Positions 30,115 through 38,517 of a stretch of 64,000 nucleotides of DNA are shown in pieces. This DNA is from Geodermatophilus obscurus (lineage in GTDB: Bacteria; Actinomycetota; Actinomycetes; Mycobacteriales; Geodermatophilaceae). The DNA lies in assembly GCF_900115395.1 (NCBI RefSeq), contig NZ_FOWE01000009.1:186001-250000 (forward strand), given 5' to 3'. Positions within the stretch are counted from its first letter, which is position 1. Every line of letters begins with the position of its first letter. The translations under genes were made by a program, and so were the position numbers. Below the pieces are notes generated by a model that was not told the DNA's origin, did not search any database, and was given only the letters and a program-made list of their open reading frames with translations.

Positions 30115-30780
30115 GTGCACGTGGTCGTGATGGGCTGCGGCCGCGTCGGCTCGGCGATCGCGCGCCGGCTGGAGCAGATCGGCCACAGCGTCGCGGTCAT
30201 CGACCAGGACCCCGAGGCGTTCCGCCGGCTGGGCCCGGAGTTCACCGGCCGCCAGGTCACCGGGCTGGGCTTCGACCGGCAGACGCTCCTCGACGCCGGC
30301 ATCGACTCGGCCGGGGCCTTCGCGGCGGTCAGCAGCGGCGACAACTCCAACATCATCAGCGCCCGGGTGGCGCGGGAGACCTTCGGCGTCCAGCACGTCG
30401 TCGCCCGCATCTACGACTCCAAGCGGGCCGAGGTGTTCGAGCGGATGGGCATCCCGAGCGTGGCCACCGTCCCGTGGACGGTGAACCGGCTGATGCGCGA
30501 GCTGCTGTCGGTCAAGGTCAGCGAGATCTGGCGCGAGCCCACCGGCAAGGTGCTGCTCATGCGGGTGACCGTCACCGACGGGTGGGTCGGCCGCCGGCTC
30601 GCCGACCTCGAGACCGCCTCCGGCGCCCGCGCCGCCTGGCTGGTCCGCTTCGGCGAGGCCCAGCTGCCCACGCCGGGCACGGTGCTCCAGGACGGCGACC
30701 AGCTCGTCGTCGCCGCGACCGACGACATCTCCGACCGCGTGCACCACACGGTCGAGCACCCCGAGGGGGGCAGGGCCTGA
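30115..30780 (+). CDS. trkA: TrkA-type potassium uptake regulatory subunit (CeoB)
   Basis: A 221-residue protein with one RCK unit: a Rossmann NAD-binding domain (HVVVMGCGRVGSAIARRLEQ) and a TrkA_C domain in the last 80 residues (GRRLADLETASGARAAWLVR). GTG 30115 has an AGGAG ribosome-binding run 7 bases upstream; the in-frame extension to 30046 is not needed. It gates a K+ transporter in response to nucleotides. TrkA_C domains in other bacteria also bind c-di-AMP. It overlaps the next trkA gene at the stop/start (TGATG). A -10-like TAGCTT lies about 55 bases upstream. Confidence 0.92.
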   Translation: MHVVVMGCGRVGSAIARRLEQIGHSVAVIDQDPEAFRRLGPEFTGRQVTGLGFDRQTLLDAGIDSAGAFAAVSSGDNSNIISARVARETFGVQHVVARIYDSKRAEVFERMGIPSVATVPWTVNRLMRELLSVKVSEIWREPTGKVLLMRVTVTDGWVGRRLADLETASGARAAWLVRFGEAQLPTPGTVLQDGDQLVVAATDDISDRVHHTVEHPEGGRA

Positions 30781-31445
30781 TGCGCGTGGCCATCGTGGGC
30801 GCCGGCGCGGTCGGCCGCTCCATCGCCGGGGAGCTGCTGTCCAACGGGCACACCGTGATGCTCATCGAGAAGGACGGCCGCAAGGTCCGCACGCGCTCGG
30901 TGCCGGGCGCGGAGTGGGTGCAGGCCGACGCGTGCGAGGTGTCCTCCCTCGAGGAGGCGCAGCTGGCCACCTGCGACGTCGTCGTCGCGGCCACCGGCGA
31001 CGACAAGGCCAACCTGGTCGTCTCGCTGCTGGCCAAGACGGAGTTCGCGGTCAACCGCGTCGTCGCCCGGGTCAAGGACCCGCGCAACGAGTGGCTCTAC
31101 ACCGAGGCGTGGGGCGTCGACGTCGCCGTCTCCACGCCTCGGGTGCTCGCCGCCCTGGTCGAGGAGGCCGTGACCGTCGGCGACGTCGTCCGGCTGATGA
31201 GCTTCCGCAAGGGCGCGGCGACGCTGGTGGAGATCACCCTCGACGAGGACACCCCGTGGGCCGGCCGGCCGCTGCGGGAGGTGCCGCTGCCGCGCGAGAC
31301 GGTGCTCACCGCCATGCTGCGCGGCGACCGCGTCATCAAGCCCACCCCCGACGAGCCCCTCGAGGTCGGCGACGAGCTGCTGTTCATCACGCACGCCGAC
31401 GTCGAGGAGCAGCTGCAGCAGGTCCTCTCCCCCGCCGGGGCGTGA
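30780..31445 (+). CDS. TrkA-type potassium uptake regulatory subunit (CeoC)
   Basis: A 221-residue paralogue of the upstream protein, the same length. RCK_N: MRVAIVGAGAVGRSIAGELL, with VQADACEVSSLEEAQLATCD and VVAATGDDKANLVVSLLAK. TrkA_C: FRKGAATLVEITLDEDTPW to the end. Starts at ATG 30780 within the stop of the first gene, so the two are made together and probably form a hetero-octameric ring. The cytosolic ring most likely regulates the KimA-like transporter on the other side of the shared promoter region, as no TrkH/TrkG pore gene is in the window. Confidence 0.92.
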   Translation: MRVAIVGAGAVGRSIAGELLSNGHTVMLIEKDGRKVRTRSVPGAEWVQADACEVSSLEEAQLATCDVVVAATGDDKANLVVSLLAKTEFAVNRVVARVKDPRNEWLYTEAWGVDVAVSTPRVLAALVEEAVTVGDVVRLMSFRKGAATLVEITLDEDTPWAGRPLREVPLPRETVLTAMLRGDRVIKPTPDEPLEVGDELLFITHADVEEQLQQVLSPAGA

Positions 31446-31535
31446 TCCGGGGCGGTTGACCGCTGCCCCGCCGCGCGGCCAGGATGGCCGGGTCCGGGCG
31501 GACGGCCGCGCGGCGGTCCCCGGGGAGGGGGACCT

Positions 31536-32423
31536 GTGAGCGACACGCAGACGATCACCGTGCCGCACCTGGGCACCTCGGAGGTCGGCCACCGGTTCGC
31601 GCGGCCGTACGACGCGTCGCTGCCGACGCTGGTGCTGGTCAACTCGTTCACCACGTCCGCCGACCTGTACCGCCCGCAGTTCGCCGACGACGAGCTCGCC
31701 GCCACCGCCAACCTGCTGGCGATCGAGCCCTACGGCCACGGCCGGACCCGCGCCGGGTACGCCCAGTTCACCTACTGGGACACCGCCGTCGCCGGCCTGC
31801 AGGTCCTCGACGCGCTCGGCATCGGGGAGGCGTTCGTCCTGGGCACCTCGCAGGGCGGCTGGATCGCCGCGCGGATGGCGCTGCTGGCCCCGCGCACCGT
31901 CCGGGGCGTGGTCGCGCTCGGCACCTCGATGGACACCGAGAGCCCGCGCAGCCGCGCGCTCGGGTGCTGGGACGGGGTCGGGTTCTGCTCCCCCGCGATC
32001 GACGCCCTGGCCGAGCCGGTCGGGGAGGACTGGGTGATCCCGGTCGAGCTGGTCGACGCCGTCCTCGCCGAGGGCCTCGGCCCCGACGTGTCACCCGACG
32101 AGCGCGCCTTCTGGCACGCGCGGCACCAGGAGCACTACACCGGCGACGCCGGCCGCGAGCGGCTCCGGCTGAGCACGGTCAACCTGCGCGACCGCGACGG
32201 CCTGCACGCCCGGCTGGGCGGTGTGCACTGCCCGGTGCTGTGGCTGCACGGCACCGAGGACACCGTCTACTCCGTGGCCAACGCCGAGGAGGAGATCCGG
32301 CTGTTCGGCAGCAGCCCGCACGCGGAGCTGCGCGTCGTCGACGGCGGCCGGCACTTCCTCAGCGCCTCGCACCCCGGGGCCGTCGACGCCGCGACGGTGG
32401 AGTTCGTCCGCCGCTTCGCCTAG
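31536..32423 (+). CDS. Alpha/beta-fold hydrolase
   Basis: A 295-residue alpha/beta hydrolase. The nucleophile elbow is LGTSQGGWIAARM (Ser at the centre). The oxyanion region is LVLVNSFTTSADLYRPQF, an acid is likely in LWLHGTEDTVYSVANAEE, and the catalytic His in VVDGGRHFLSASHPGAV. Starts at GTG 31536 after a GGGGAGGGG ribosome-binding run. Substrate not predictable; the family includes esterases and haloperoxidase-like enzymes. It ends overlapping the convergent DUF3159 gene by 4 bases. It is absent from the M. tuberculosis version of this block as I recall it. Confidence 0.88.
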   Translation: MSDTQTITVPHLGTSEVGHRFARPYDASLPTLVLVNSFTTSADLYRPQFADDELAATANLLAIEPYGHGRTRAGYAQFTYWDTAVAGLQVLDALGIGEAFVLGTSQGGWIAARMALLAPRTVRGVVALGTSMDTESPRSRALGCWDGVGFCSPAIDALAEPVGEDWVIPVELVDAVLAEGLGPDVSPDERAFWHARHQEHYTGDAGRERLRLSTVNLRDRDGLHARLGGVHCPVLWLHGTEDTVYSVANAEEEIRLFGSSPHAELRVVDGGRHFLSASHPGAVDAATVEFVRRFA

Positions 32424-33325
32424 CGCGCCGGACCCTCCTGCTCGGCCGGTCCGGCCTCGTCCAGGGGCCCGCCCTGGGCCTGCGAGGGGTGGGGAGGGCG
32501 AGGTCCTGCCACCGTCTCCACCCGGTGGCGGTGCAGCCGGGAGACGACCCACAGCGTCACGGCCAGGGCCACCGCCGTCACCGGCAGGCCCAGCACGAGC
32601 GAGGCGACGCCGAGGAGGCCCTCCTCGTTGGCCAGGTACAGCGGCGTCTGCACCGCGACGCGGAGCAGGAAGGTCAGCGCCCACATCACGGTCAGCCAGC
32701 CGTAGGCGCGGACCACCCGCGGGTCGTCGCGCCAGTGCCGCTCGGGCTCGGGATCGGACGCGCGCCCCTCCGCGGCCTCGGGGGCCGGCCGGTGCTGCAG
32801 CCGGGCCCGGGCGGTGTCGACCCGCCGCCCCAGCCCGGGCACCGAGTGCGAGGCCATCGAGCCCAGGTGGCTGGGGGCGAGGAACTCGGCCAGGACGCCG
32901 ACCAGCGGCCAGCGCAGCGGGACCGACCCGAGCAGCACCACGCCGATGACGGCGTTGCGGATGATGCCGGGCACGAAGTAGTTGCGGGCCTGGCCGGACG
33001 CGGCGGCGATCGCCACGGCGATGGCCACGCCGAACAGCCCGCTGAAGGCCTGCTGCACGCTCTCGCGGCGGACCATCCGGAAGGCGAGGACCAGCAGGGC
33101 GGCGCCGATGGCGAACCAGACGCCCGTGCGCAGGCCGCCGATCGCGTTGGCGACGATGAACGCGACGGTCGGCAGGGACGCGTCGACCATCCCCCGCCAG
33201 CCCCCGAGCTGCTCGAGCACCAGGTGGCGGTCGAAGGTCACGCCCTGGCCGGCGTCCCCCGTCCCGTCCTGCCGTGCCGGTCCCCCGGGTTCGCGCCGGC
33301 CCTCGTCGTCGGCCGCCGCCGTCAC
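32420..33325 (-). CDS. DUF3159 membrane protein
   Basis: A 301-residue membrane protein from GTG 33325 (VTAAADDEGRREPGGPARQD), overlapping the OB-fold gene stop by 4 bases. The DUF3159 part (about residues 33-245) begins EQLGGWRGMVDASLPTVAFI and has around six hydrophobic helices with YFVPGIIRNAVIG and YLANEEGLLG. Function unknown, conserved next to the OB-fold protein in actinobacteria (M. tuberculosis Rv2693c/Rv2694c). The last 30 residues (from about AGPRPPHPSQAQ) are encoded by a terminator-like hairpin at 32453-32506, suggesting an original stop was lost and translation now runs through it. Confidence 0.87.
   Translation of the reverse strand: MTAAADDEGRREPGGPARQDGTGDAGQGVTFDRHLVLEQLGGWRGMVDASLPTVAFIVANAIGGLRTGVWFAIGAALLVLAFRMVRRESVQQAFSGLFGVAIAVAIAAASGQARNYFVPGIIRNAVIGVVLLGSVPLRWPLVGVLAEFLAPSHLGSMASHSVPGLGRRVDTARARLQHRPAPEAAEGRASDPEPERHWRDDPRVVRAYGWLTVMWALTFLLRVAVQTPLYLANEEGLLGVASLVLGLPVTAVALAVTLWVVSRLHRHRVETVAGPRPPHPSQAQGGPLDEAGPAEQEGPAR
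32453..32506 (-). terminator. GGACC-family hairpin inside the DUF3159 3' end
   Basis: On the minus strand GGACCTCG pairs with CGAGGCC 39 bases later, with loop core CCCACCCCTCGCAGGCCC, matching the family at 27855, 36746 and 48480. Here it lies within the coding frame 31 bases before the present stop codon. It is both a terminator candidate and a translated tail. Confidence 0.6.
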
Positions 33326-33699
33326 CCCGCGCTCAGCTCGTACCAGGGGTTGTAGATCACCTTGCGGCCGTCGAAGGAGGCGAAGCGTCCCCGTGCGGTG
33401 AGCGTGCGGCCGGGCTCGATGCCCGGGATGCGCCGGCGGCCCAGCCACACGAGGGTGACCGAGCCCGAGCCGTCGAACAGCTCGGCCTCCAGCGTGGGCA
33501 CCGTCTCGCGGGGGGTGTAGACGACCGACTTCAGCCGTCCGGTCACGGTGACCACCGCCCCCTTGCGGCAGGCACTGACCAGCTCGCAGCCGGCGCGGTC
33601 GGTCTCGGCGCGCAGGTGCTCCGCGTCGATCGTGGAGTCGTCGGCGGTCAGCCGCTGCAGGGTGCGCGCGAGCCATCCGCCGGGACGCGTCTGTGTCAC
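33322..33699 (-). CDS. OB-fold nucleic-acid-binding-domain protein
   Basis: A 125-residue protein with one OB-fold (about residues 40-120): GAVVTVTGRLKSVVYTP, TLEAELFDGSGSVTLVWLG, RTLTARGRFASFDGRKVIYNP. The fold resembles the RecG/RPA-type anticodon-binding OB domain used for single-stranded nucleic acid. Starts at GTG 33699, overlapping the upstream hydrolase stop by 4 bases, and itself overlaps DUF3159, so three genes are translationally chained. The exact ligand is not known. It corresponds in position to M. tuberculosis Rv2694c. Confidence 0.85.
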   Translation of the reverse strand: MTQTRPGGWLARTLQRLTADDSTIDAEHLRAETDRAGCELVSACRKGAVVTVTGRLKSVVYTPRETVPTLEAELFDGSGSVTLVWLGRRRIPGIEPGRTLTARGRFASFDGRKVIYNPWYELSAG

Positions 33700-34502
33700 G
33701 GCTCCAGCGTAGTGCGGCCCGCGCCGCTGTCGCGGCGCCGCCGCAACCAGTCGCGCACGACCGCCCACTGGGGTCCGGCCGGGTCGATCGGCTCGCGGTG
33801 GCCGCCCGGCACCGGCACCACCCGGACCCGGTCGCCGGCCGCGGTCGCCGCCGCGGCGTAGCGCTCGCTCTGCTCGGGCGGGACGACGTCGTCGCCGGTG
33901 CCGTGCACGCACAGCACGTCGGCGCCCGTGGGCAGCAGCCGCACCGGGTCGACGACGGCGTACCGCCCGGGCACGTCGGCGGGCCCGCCGCCCAGGAACT
34001 CCTGCACCGCCCGGCGGCCCAGGCCCTGCCCGGCGGCGCGGTCGAGGTCGAGCACGCCGGCCTGCAACACCGCCGCGGTGACCCGTACCCGCGGCCCCGC
34101 GCCCGGCGCGCCGTCGGGGAGCCGCCCGCGGCCGGCGGCCCAGGCGGCGAGGTGCCCGCCGGCCGAGTGGCCGACGACGGTCAGGTCGGCGAGGTCGAGG
34201 CGGTCACGCTCGGCGAGGCCGGGCAGCGCGTCGAGGGCGGCGGCGACGTCCTCCAGCGGAGCCGACCAGCCGCCGGTGCCTCCCCGCCGGTACTCGACCG
34301 CGACGGCGGCCCAGCCGGCCGCGGCGAGGTCGGCGGCCAGCGGGCGGGCCAGCTCGATGCCGTACGCGGCGCGCCAGAAGCCCCCGTGCAGGACGACGGC
34401 CACGGGCGCCGGACCGTCCCCGGACGGGAGGGTGAGCTCGAGGAACTGGTCGGGGTGCGGCCCGTGGCGGTGGGGCCCGTAGTGGTGCGTCCGTGCGCTC
34501 AC
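33696..34502 (-). CDS. Alpha/beta hydrolase, esterase/kynurenine-formamidase-like
   Basis: A 268-residue hydrolase. The oxyanion motif VAVVLHGGFWRAAYG (HGG-W) and nucleophile VVGHSAGGHLAAWAAG are those of the hormone-sensitive-lipase/formamidase type. Asp is likely in VLCVHGTGDDVVPPEQS and His in VPVPGGHREPIDPAGP. Starts at GTG 34502, inside the overlap with the DUF3710 gene (4 bases). Physiological substrate unknown. It is chained by overlaps to DUF3710 upstream and the OB-fold gene downstream. Confidence 0.88.
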   Translation of the reverse strand: MSARTHHYGPHRHGPHPDQFLELTLPSGDGPAPVAVVLHGGFWRAAYGIELARPLAADLAAAGWAAVAVEYRRGGTGGWSAPLEDVAAALDALPGLAERDRLDLADLTVVGHSAGGHLAAWAAGRGRLPDGAPGAGPRVRVTAAVLQAGVLDLDRAAGQGLGRRAVQEFLGGGPADVPGRYAVVDPVRLLPTGADVLCVHGTGDDVVPPEQSERYAAAATAAGDRVRVVPVPGGHREPIDPAGPQWAVVRDWLRRRRDSGAGRTTLEP

Positions 34503-35284
34503 GCGGCCGGGCCGTCGCCCGGCGGGCGGGGGGCGGGGGGCGGCTGCGGCGCCCCTCGCTGCGGCACCCCCGGCTGCGGCACCCCCGGCTGCGGCGCCCC
34601 CTGCTGTGGCGCGCCCTGCTGCTGGCGGGCCAGCTGCGCGGCGGCCTGCGGCGGGAGGGTGAGCGGCAGCTGCTCGCGGACCGGCATCGGGTCGCTCCCC
34701 CGCACCACGACGACCTGGCGGAACACGTCCTCGAGGACGGCGGCCGCGTCGGGGTTCTCGGCCGCCGGGCCGCTGATCATCCCGCGCAGGAACCAGCGGG
34801 GGCCGTCGACGCCGAGGAAGCGGGCGGCGCGCCGCTGGGGCTTCGGCGGCGGCCCGCCGGGCTGGGCGGGCGGGGTGACGACGACGGTGCCGGCGAGCTC
34901 GGGGCCGAACGGCCCCTCCACCTCGGTCAGCCGGCCGCCCTGACCCGAGGCGCTGCGCGCGAGGTCGGCGCGGACGTCGTCCCAGATGCCGGAGGCGCGG
35001 GGCGCGGCGAACGCCGACACCTGCAGCAGCGAGTCGCCGTAGCGCAGGGTCGCGCCGATGACCTTCTGCTGCTGGTTGAGGTCGACCCGCAGCTCGGTGC
35101 CCGCGACGGCCGGCAGCCGCAGCGCGCCGAGGTCGACGCGCGGCCGGCCGTCGTCGGGGGCGTCGGAGGCGTCGTAGGGGCCGCTGGTCTCCTCGACCTC
35201 GCGCTCGCGGTGCTGCGGCTCCGGGGGCACCCCGCGCTCGCGCAGACTGCGGTCGATCCGGTTGCGCCGGCGTCCGAAGGGCAT
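34499..35284 (-). CDS. DUF3710 family protein with Gln/Pro-rich repeat tail
   Basis: A 261-residue protein from ATG 35284 (MPFGRRRNRIDRSLRERGV). The DUF3710 core spans about residues 45-205: RVDLGALRLPAVAGTELRVD, GDSLLQVSAFAAPRASGIWD, ARFLGVDGPRWFLRGMISG. Function unknown; it always lies next to dut in actinobacteria (M. tuberculosis Rv2696c/Rv2697c). The tail holds short repeats of Q-G-A-P-Q and P-G-V-P-Q coded by GC-rich tandem DNA at about 34550-34620, a likely length-variable region. Confidence 0.9.
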   Translation of the reverse strand: MPFGRRRNRIDRSLRERGVPPEPQHREREVEETSGPYDASDAPDDGRPRVDLGALRLPAVAGTELRVDLNQQQKVIGATLRYGDSLLQVSAFAAPRASGIWDDVRADLARSASGQGGRLTEVEGPFGPELAGTVVVTPPAQPGGPPPKPQRRAARFLGVDGPRWFLRGMISGPAAENPDAAAVLEDVFRQVVVVRGSDPMPVREQLPLTLPPQAAAQLARQQQGAPQQGAPQPGVPQPGVPQRGAPQPPPAPRPPGDGPAA

Positions 35285-35285
35285 C

Positions 35286-35771
35286 TCAGGCCTCCTCTCC
35301 CAGCGGGCGGGTCGTACCCGTCGAGCCGTGCCCGCCCTCACCGCGGACGCTCGCCGGGAGCTCGTCGACCGCCACGAACCGCGCCCGCACGACCGGCTGC
35401 ACCACCAGCTGGGCGACCCGCTCCCCGCGGCGCAGGGTCACGGGCGTCTCGGGGTCGAGGTTGACCAGGTTCACCTTGATCTCCCCGCGGTAGCCGGCGT
35501 CGATGGTGCCCGGGGCGTTGACCAGGCTCAGCCCGTGCCGGGCGGCCAGGCCCGAGCGCGGGTGCACGAACCCGGCGTAGCCCTCGGGGATCGCCACGGC
35601 CACGCCCGTGCCGACCAGGACCCGCTGGAACGGCGCCAGCTCCACGTCCTCGGTGAGCGTCAGGTCGGCTCCGGCGTCACCGGGGAGGGCGTAGGACGGC
35701 GGCGTCGCCCCGGGTGCGGTCAGCCGCACCGGGACGTCGACGGCGGAGGGCACCGCGGGGGGCTGAGCCAC
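35286..35771 (-). CDS. dut: dUTP diphosphatase
   Basis: A 161-residue trimeric dUTPase that converts dUTP to dUMP, keeping uracil out of DNA and supplying thymidylate synthesis. All motifs are visible: PGDAGADL (1), [11 protein letters not shown] (2), [19 protein letters not shown] (3), [10 protein letters not shown] (4) and the C-terminal [10 protein letters not shown] (5). It is separated from the DUF3710 start by one base, so the pair is co-expressed. Conserved position as in M. tuberculosis. Confidence 0.96.
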   Translation of the reverse strand: MAQPPAVPSAVDVPVRLTAPGATPPSYALPGDAGADLTLTEDVELAPFQRVLVGTGVAVAIPEGYAGFVHPRSGLAARHGLSLVNAPGTIDAGYRGEIKVNLVNLDPETPVTLRRGERVAQLVVQPVVRARFVAVDELPASVRGEGGHGSTGTTRPLGEEA

Positions 35772-35798
35772 GACGGCGATCCTATGAGGGCCCCCGTC

Positions 35799-36707
35799 TC
35801 ACGGGTGCGGGCGGCGCAGGTCGGCCCGGACGCGCCGGGCCAGCGCCTCGGTGGCCTTGAGGTTGCCCCGCCCGCCGATCGCCGCGCCGACGAGCAGCGG
35901 CGCCGCCGTCCCGACGTTGCGGGCCAGCCGCCGCGTCAGCCGGCGGCTCAGCGAGCGCAGGCCCACCGTGCCCAGCACGGCGCCCAGGCCCTGGCGGGCG
36001 CCGCTGTCGACGGCACGCTGGGAGGTCCAGCTGGCCAGGTAGGCCAGGGCCCGCTCGCGGTCGGTGCCGGCGGCGGCCCGGCCGTGCAGCTCGTGCAGCT
36101 CACCGAGCAGCACGACCTCGACGGCGGCGGTGAGCAGCGTCTCGGCACCCAGCTCCAGCGGCAGGGCGACCAGCGACGGCGGCGCGAACCAGTGCGCCGC
36201 CGACAGCCCGCCGGTGGCCGCCCCGACAGCGGCGGTCAGCCGCGAGGCCCGCGCGGTCAGGGCGTCGGCGATCTCCTCCTCGGACAGGCCGGGGTGGGCC
36301 GCGCGGAGCTGGGCGGCGTCGCGGATGGGCAGCCTCGGCGCCGCCGCGGCGAGCAGCTCGGAGAGCACCGAGCCGGGGCTGCGCCCGCCGTCGTCCCCCG
36401 CGGGGGTGCCGGCGGGCACGTCCGCCCGCCGGCCGGCCGCCGCGGCCACCGCCATGACGGCGTCGCGCAGCAGGCCGGCGGTGGACCGGCGCTCGCCACC
36501 GGCCGCCGGACCGGCGTCGTCACCGAGGCCCAGCAGGCCGGCCACCGCGTCGGCGAGGGCCCGAGCGGCCCGGCCCGGGCCGGTGTCGGGGTCCGGCCAG
36601 GACGTGCCGGGCGACCCCGCGGCGGGGCCGTGGCCGGACGGCCGCTGCACCGGCCGCGGTGGCGGGACGTCCCTGGGCGCGCCGGTGCGCCCGCTGTCGC
36701 CGGTCAT
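35799..36707 (-). CDS. Hypothetical protein, possibly membrane-associated
   Basis: A 302-residue protein. ATG 36707 (MTGDSGRTGAPRDVPPP) is preferred over ATG 36713 because a GGGAG ribosome-binding run sits 6 bases upstream of it. The first 70 residues are Pro/Gly/Arg-rich and disordered-looking. The rest is helical with SRLTAAVGAATGGLSAAHWF and a hydrophobic LPLELGAETLLTAAVEVVLL, ending in a basic region. This layout resembles EcsC-like proteins, but I am not sure. It lies between dut and DUF4193, where M. tuberculosis has the unrelated-looking Rv2698. Confidence 0.75.
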   Translation of the reverse strand: MTGDSGRTGAPRDVPPPRPVQRPSGHGPAAGSPGTSWPDPDTGPGRAARALADAVAGLLGLGDDAGPAAGGERRSTAGLLRDAVMAVAAAAGRRADVPAGTPAGDDGGRSPGSVLSELLAAAAPRLPIRDAAQLRAAHPGLSEEEIADALTARASRLTAAVGAATGGLSAAHWFAPPSLVALPLELGAETLLTAAVEVVLLGELHELHGRAAAGTDRERALAYLASWTSQRAVDSGARQGLGAVLGTVGLRSLSRRLTRRLARNVGTAAPLLVGAAIGGRGNLKATEALARRVRADLRRPHP

Positions 36708-36745
36708 CGACATCTCCCTCGGCGGGTCCGGTGGACTGTTGGAAC

Positions 36746-36800
36746 GGCCACCCCCAGGGTCCCGCGCCGGCCGTGCGCGCGGCGTGGGGAGGGGTGGTCC
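36746..36800 (-). terminator. GGACC-family hairpin after DUF4193
   Basis: Five bases after the TAG of the DUF4193 gene (minus strand) comes GGACCACCCC, pairing with GGGGTGGCC about 35 bases on. The loop CACGCC...GGCGCGGGACCCTG matches the hairpin at 48480-48535. Best explained as the DUF4193 terminator. Confidence 0.7.
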
Positions 36801-36805
36801 TCCGA

Positions 36806-37108
36806 CTAGGCGGCGCAGTCGCGGCAGTAGTTCTCCCCGCCACGGGTGGCGGCCAGGCGGCTGCGGTGCTGCACGAGGAAGCACCGCGAGCAGGTGAACT
36901 CGTCCTCCTGCTTGGGCAGCACGCGGACGGTCAGCTCCTCGTTGGACAGGTCCGCTCCGGGCAGCTCGAGGCTCTCGTTGAAGTCCGTCTCGTCGACGTC
37001 GACCGAGCTGGACTGTGCCTCGGCGCGCCGGGCCTTGAGCTCCTCGAGGGAGTCCTCGCCGAGCTCGTCGGCCTCGTTGCGGCGCGGGGCGTCGTAGTCG
37101 GTGGCCAT
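36806..37108 (-). CDS. DUF4193 zinc-ribbon protein
   Basis: A 100-residue acidic protein from ATG 37108 (MATDYDAPRRNEADELGEDS), with an AGGAGGGG ribosome-binding run upstream. The C-terminal zinc ribbon has CSRCFLVQHRSRLA and YCRDCAA, four Cys for one zinc. It is a conserved actinobacterial protein (M. tuberculosis Rv2699c) of unknown role. The acidic N-terminal half and the ribbon suggest binding to protein or RNA. It is followed by a strong terminator-like hairpin. Confidence 0.93.
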   Translation of the reverse strand: MATDYDAPRRNEADELGEDSLEELKARRAEAQSSSVDVDETDFNESLELPGADLSNEELTVRVLPKQEDEFTCSRCFLVQHRSRLAATRGGENYCRDCAA

Positions 37109-37390
37109 GGGGTGTGCCCCTCCTCCGGGGTTCTCGCGGGCGGAACGCGCCCGCGTCGTGCGACGGCGGCGACGACCGCCACCGTCCTGGCCGGCCGCTC
37201 GGGGCGGCCGCTGGTTCCGGGCCGGCCCCGCGCGGGTCCGGCCCTGCGGTCGGCCCGGTGCTGGACCGGCAGCCCCCCAACGCCGTGCGGTCCCGGTTTG
37301 TGCCCGCCCGCAGGACACCGGGGACGGCGGCGCGCGGACCGGCCCGGGACGGGCCCGTACGGGCCGGTCTGGGGGCGGAGCGCTGGAGGT

Positions 37391-37396
37391 TACCCT
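37391..37396 (+). promoter_or_regulatory. Probable -10 box, leaderless phosphotransferase transcript
   Basis: TACCCT ends 7 bases before GTG 37404, with no ribosome-binding run between. The rest of 37109-37403 is a GC-rich divergent spacer without a convincing gene. Confidence 0.5.
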
Positions 37397-37403
37397 GCGG
37401 CCC

Positions 37404-38447
37404 GTGTCGAGTGCCGTGGGAGCCGATCCCGCCGTCGTCGGTCCGTACCTCGCCTCCGTCCTCGCGGACGAGCGCTGGCGCGAGGTGACCGTCGACCTCA
37501 TCGCCGCGGGCATGTCCAACCTCACCTACGTCGTCACCCCGGCCGGCGGTACGGCCGACGACGCCGTGATCCTGCGGCGCCCGCCGACCGGCGCGGTCCT
37601 CGCGACGGCGCACGACATGGCCCGCGAGCACCGGGTGATCAGCGCGCTCGGGCCCACCGCCGTGCCGGTGCCGCGGACGCTGCACCTGTGCACCGACACC
37701 GACGTGCTCGGCGCGCCCTTCTACGTCATGGAGCGGGTGGTCGGCCTGCACGTCGTCGACGAGATCCCGCCCGGCTACGCCGACGAGCCCGCGCAGCGCC
37801 GGCGGATCGGCGACGGGCTCGTCGACGTGCTCACCGACCTGCACGCCGTCGACCCCGAGGCGGTGGGGCTCGGCGACTTCGGCCGGCCCGAGGGCTTCCT
37901 CGCCCGCCAGGTGCGCCGCTGGAGCAAGCAGTGGGACGCCACCCGCGACCGCGACCGCCCGCACATGGACGCCCTGGCGGCCCGGCTGGCCGACACCGTC
38001 CCCACCACGCAGCGGACCGGCATCGTCCACGGCGACTACCGGCTCGACAACTGCCTGCTCGACCCGGAGCGGCCCGGCGGCATCCGGGCGGTCCTCGACT
38101 GGGAGATGTCGACGCTGGGCGACCCGCTCACCGACATCGGGATGCTGTTCGTCTACTGGCCCGAGGCCGGCGAGACGCGGCCGGTGCTCAGCCCGGTGAC
38201 GACCCTGCCGGGCTTCCCGACCCGCCGGGAGATCGCGCAGCGCTACGCCGAGCGCAGCGGCGTCGACCTCGCCGACCTGCACTGGTACGTCGGGTTCGCC
38301 TTCTTCAAGTTCGCGGCGATCGTCGCCGGCATCGTCGCCCGCTCGGCGGCCGGCGCGATGGCGGGCAAGGACACCTCCGGCTACGCCGACCGCATCGACC
38401 CGTGCGTCGAGCTGGGACGCGCCGCGCTGGAGGACGGTGTCCTCTGA
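37404..38447 (+). CDS. Aminoglycoside-phosphotransferase-like kinase (acyl-CoA-dehydrogenase-associated type)
   Basis: A 347-residue protein-kinase-like phosphotransferase (APH family). The nucleotide loop is near AAGMSNLTYVV. The catalytic loop is GIVHGDYRLDNCLLD (Asp and Asn) and the metal-binding Asp lies in VLDWEMSTLGDPLTDIG. The VHGDYR/LDWE pattern is that of the phosphotransferases found with acyl-CoA dehydrogenases (ACAD10-like) and not of antibiotic-resistance enzymes. Substrate unknown, possibly a hydroxyacyl-CoA derivative. It appears leaderless from GTG 37404. It is not part of the M. tuberculosis version of the block. Confidence 0.88.
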   Translation: MSSAVGADPAVVGPYLASVLADERWREVTVDLIAAGMSNLTYVVTPAGGTADDAVILRRPPTGAVLATAHDMAREHRVISALGPTAVPVPRTLHLCTDTDVLGAPFYVMERVVGLHVVDEIPPGYADEPAQRRRIGDGLVDVLTDLHAVDPEAVGLGDFGRPEGFLARQVRRWSKQWDATRDRDRPHMDALAARLADTVPTTQRTGIVHGDYRLDNCLLDPERPGGIRAVLDWEMSTLGDPLTDIGMLFVYWPEAGETRPVLSPVTTLPGFPTRREIAQRYAERSGVDLADLHWYVGFAFFKFAAIVAGIVARSAAGAMAGKDTSGYADRIDPCVELGRAALEDGVL

Positions 38448-38517
38448 GGCCCGCGACCGCCCCTAGACTCCGCGCGACCCGCCGGTCCGGTCCAGGTGGG
38501 CGCCGAGGAGGACGAGC

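Noticed and set aside
34550..34620. Short GC-rich direct repeats as a non-coding repeat element
   Set aside because: They encode the regular Gln/Gly/Pro repeats of the DUF3710 tail in frame; coding low complexity explains them.
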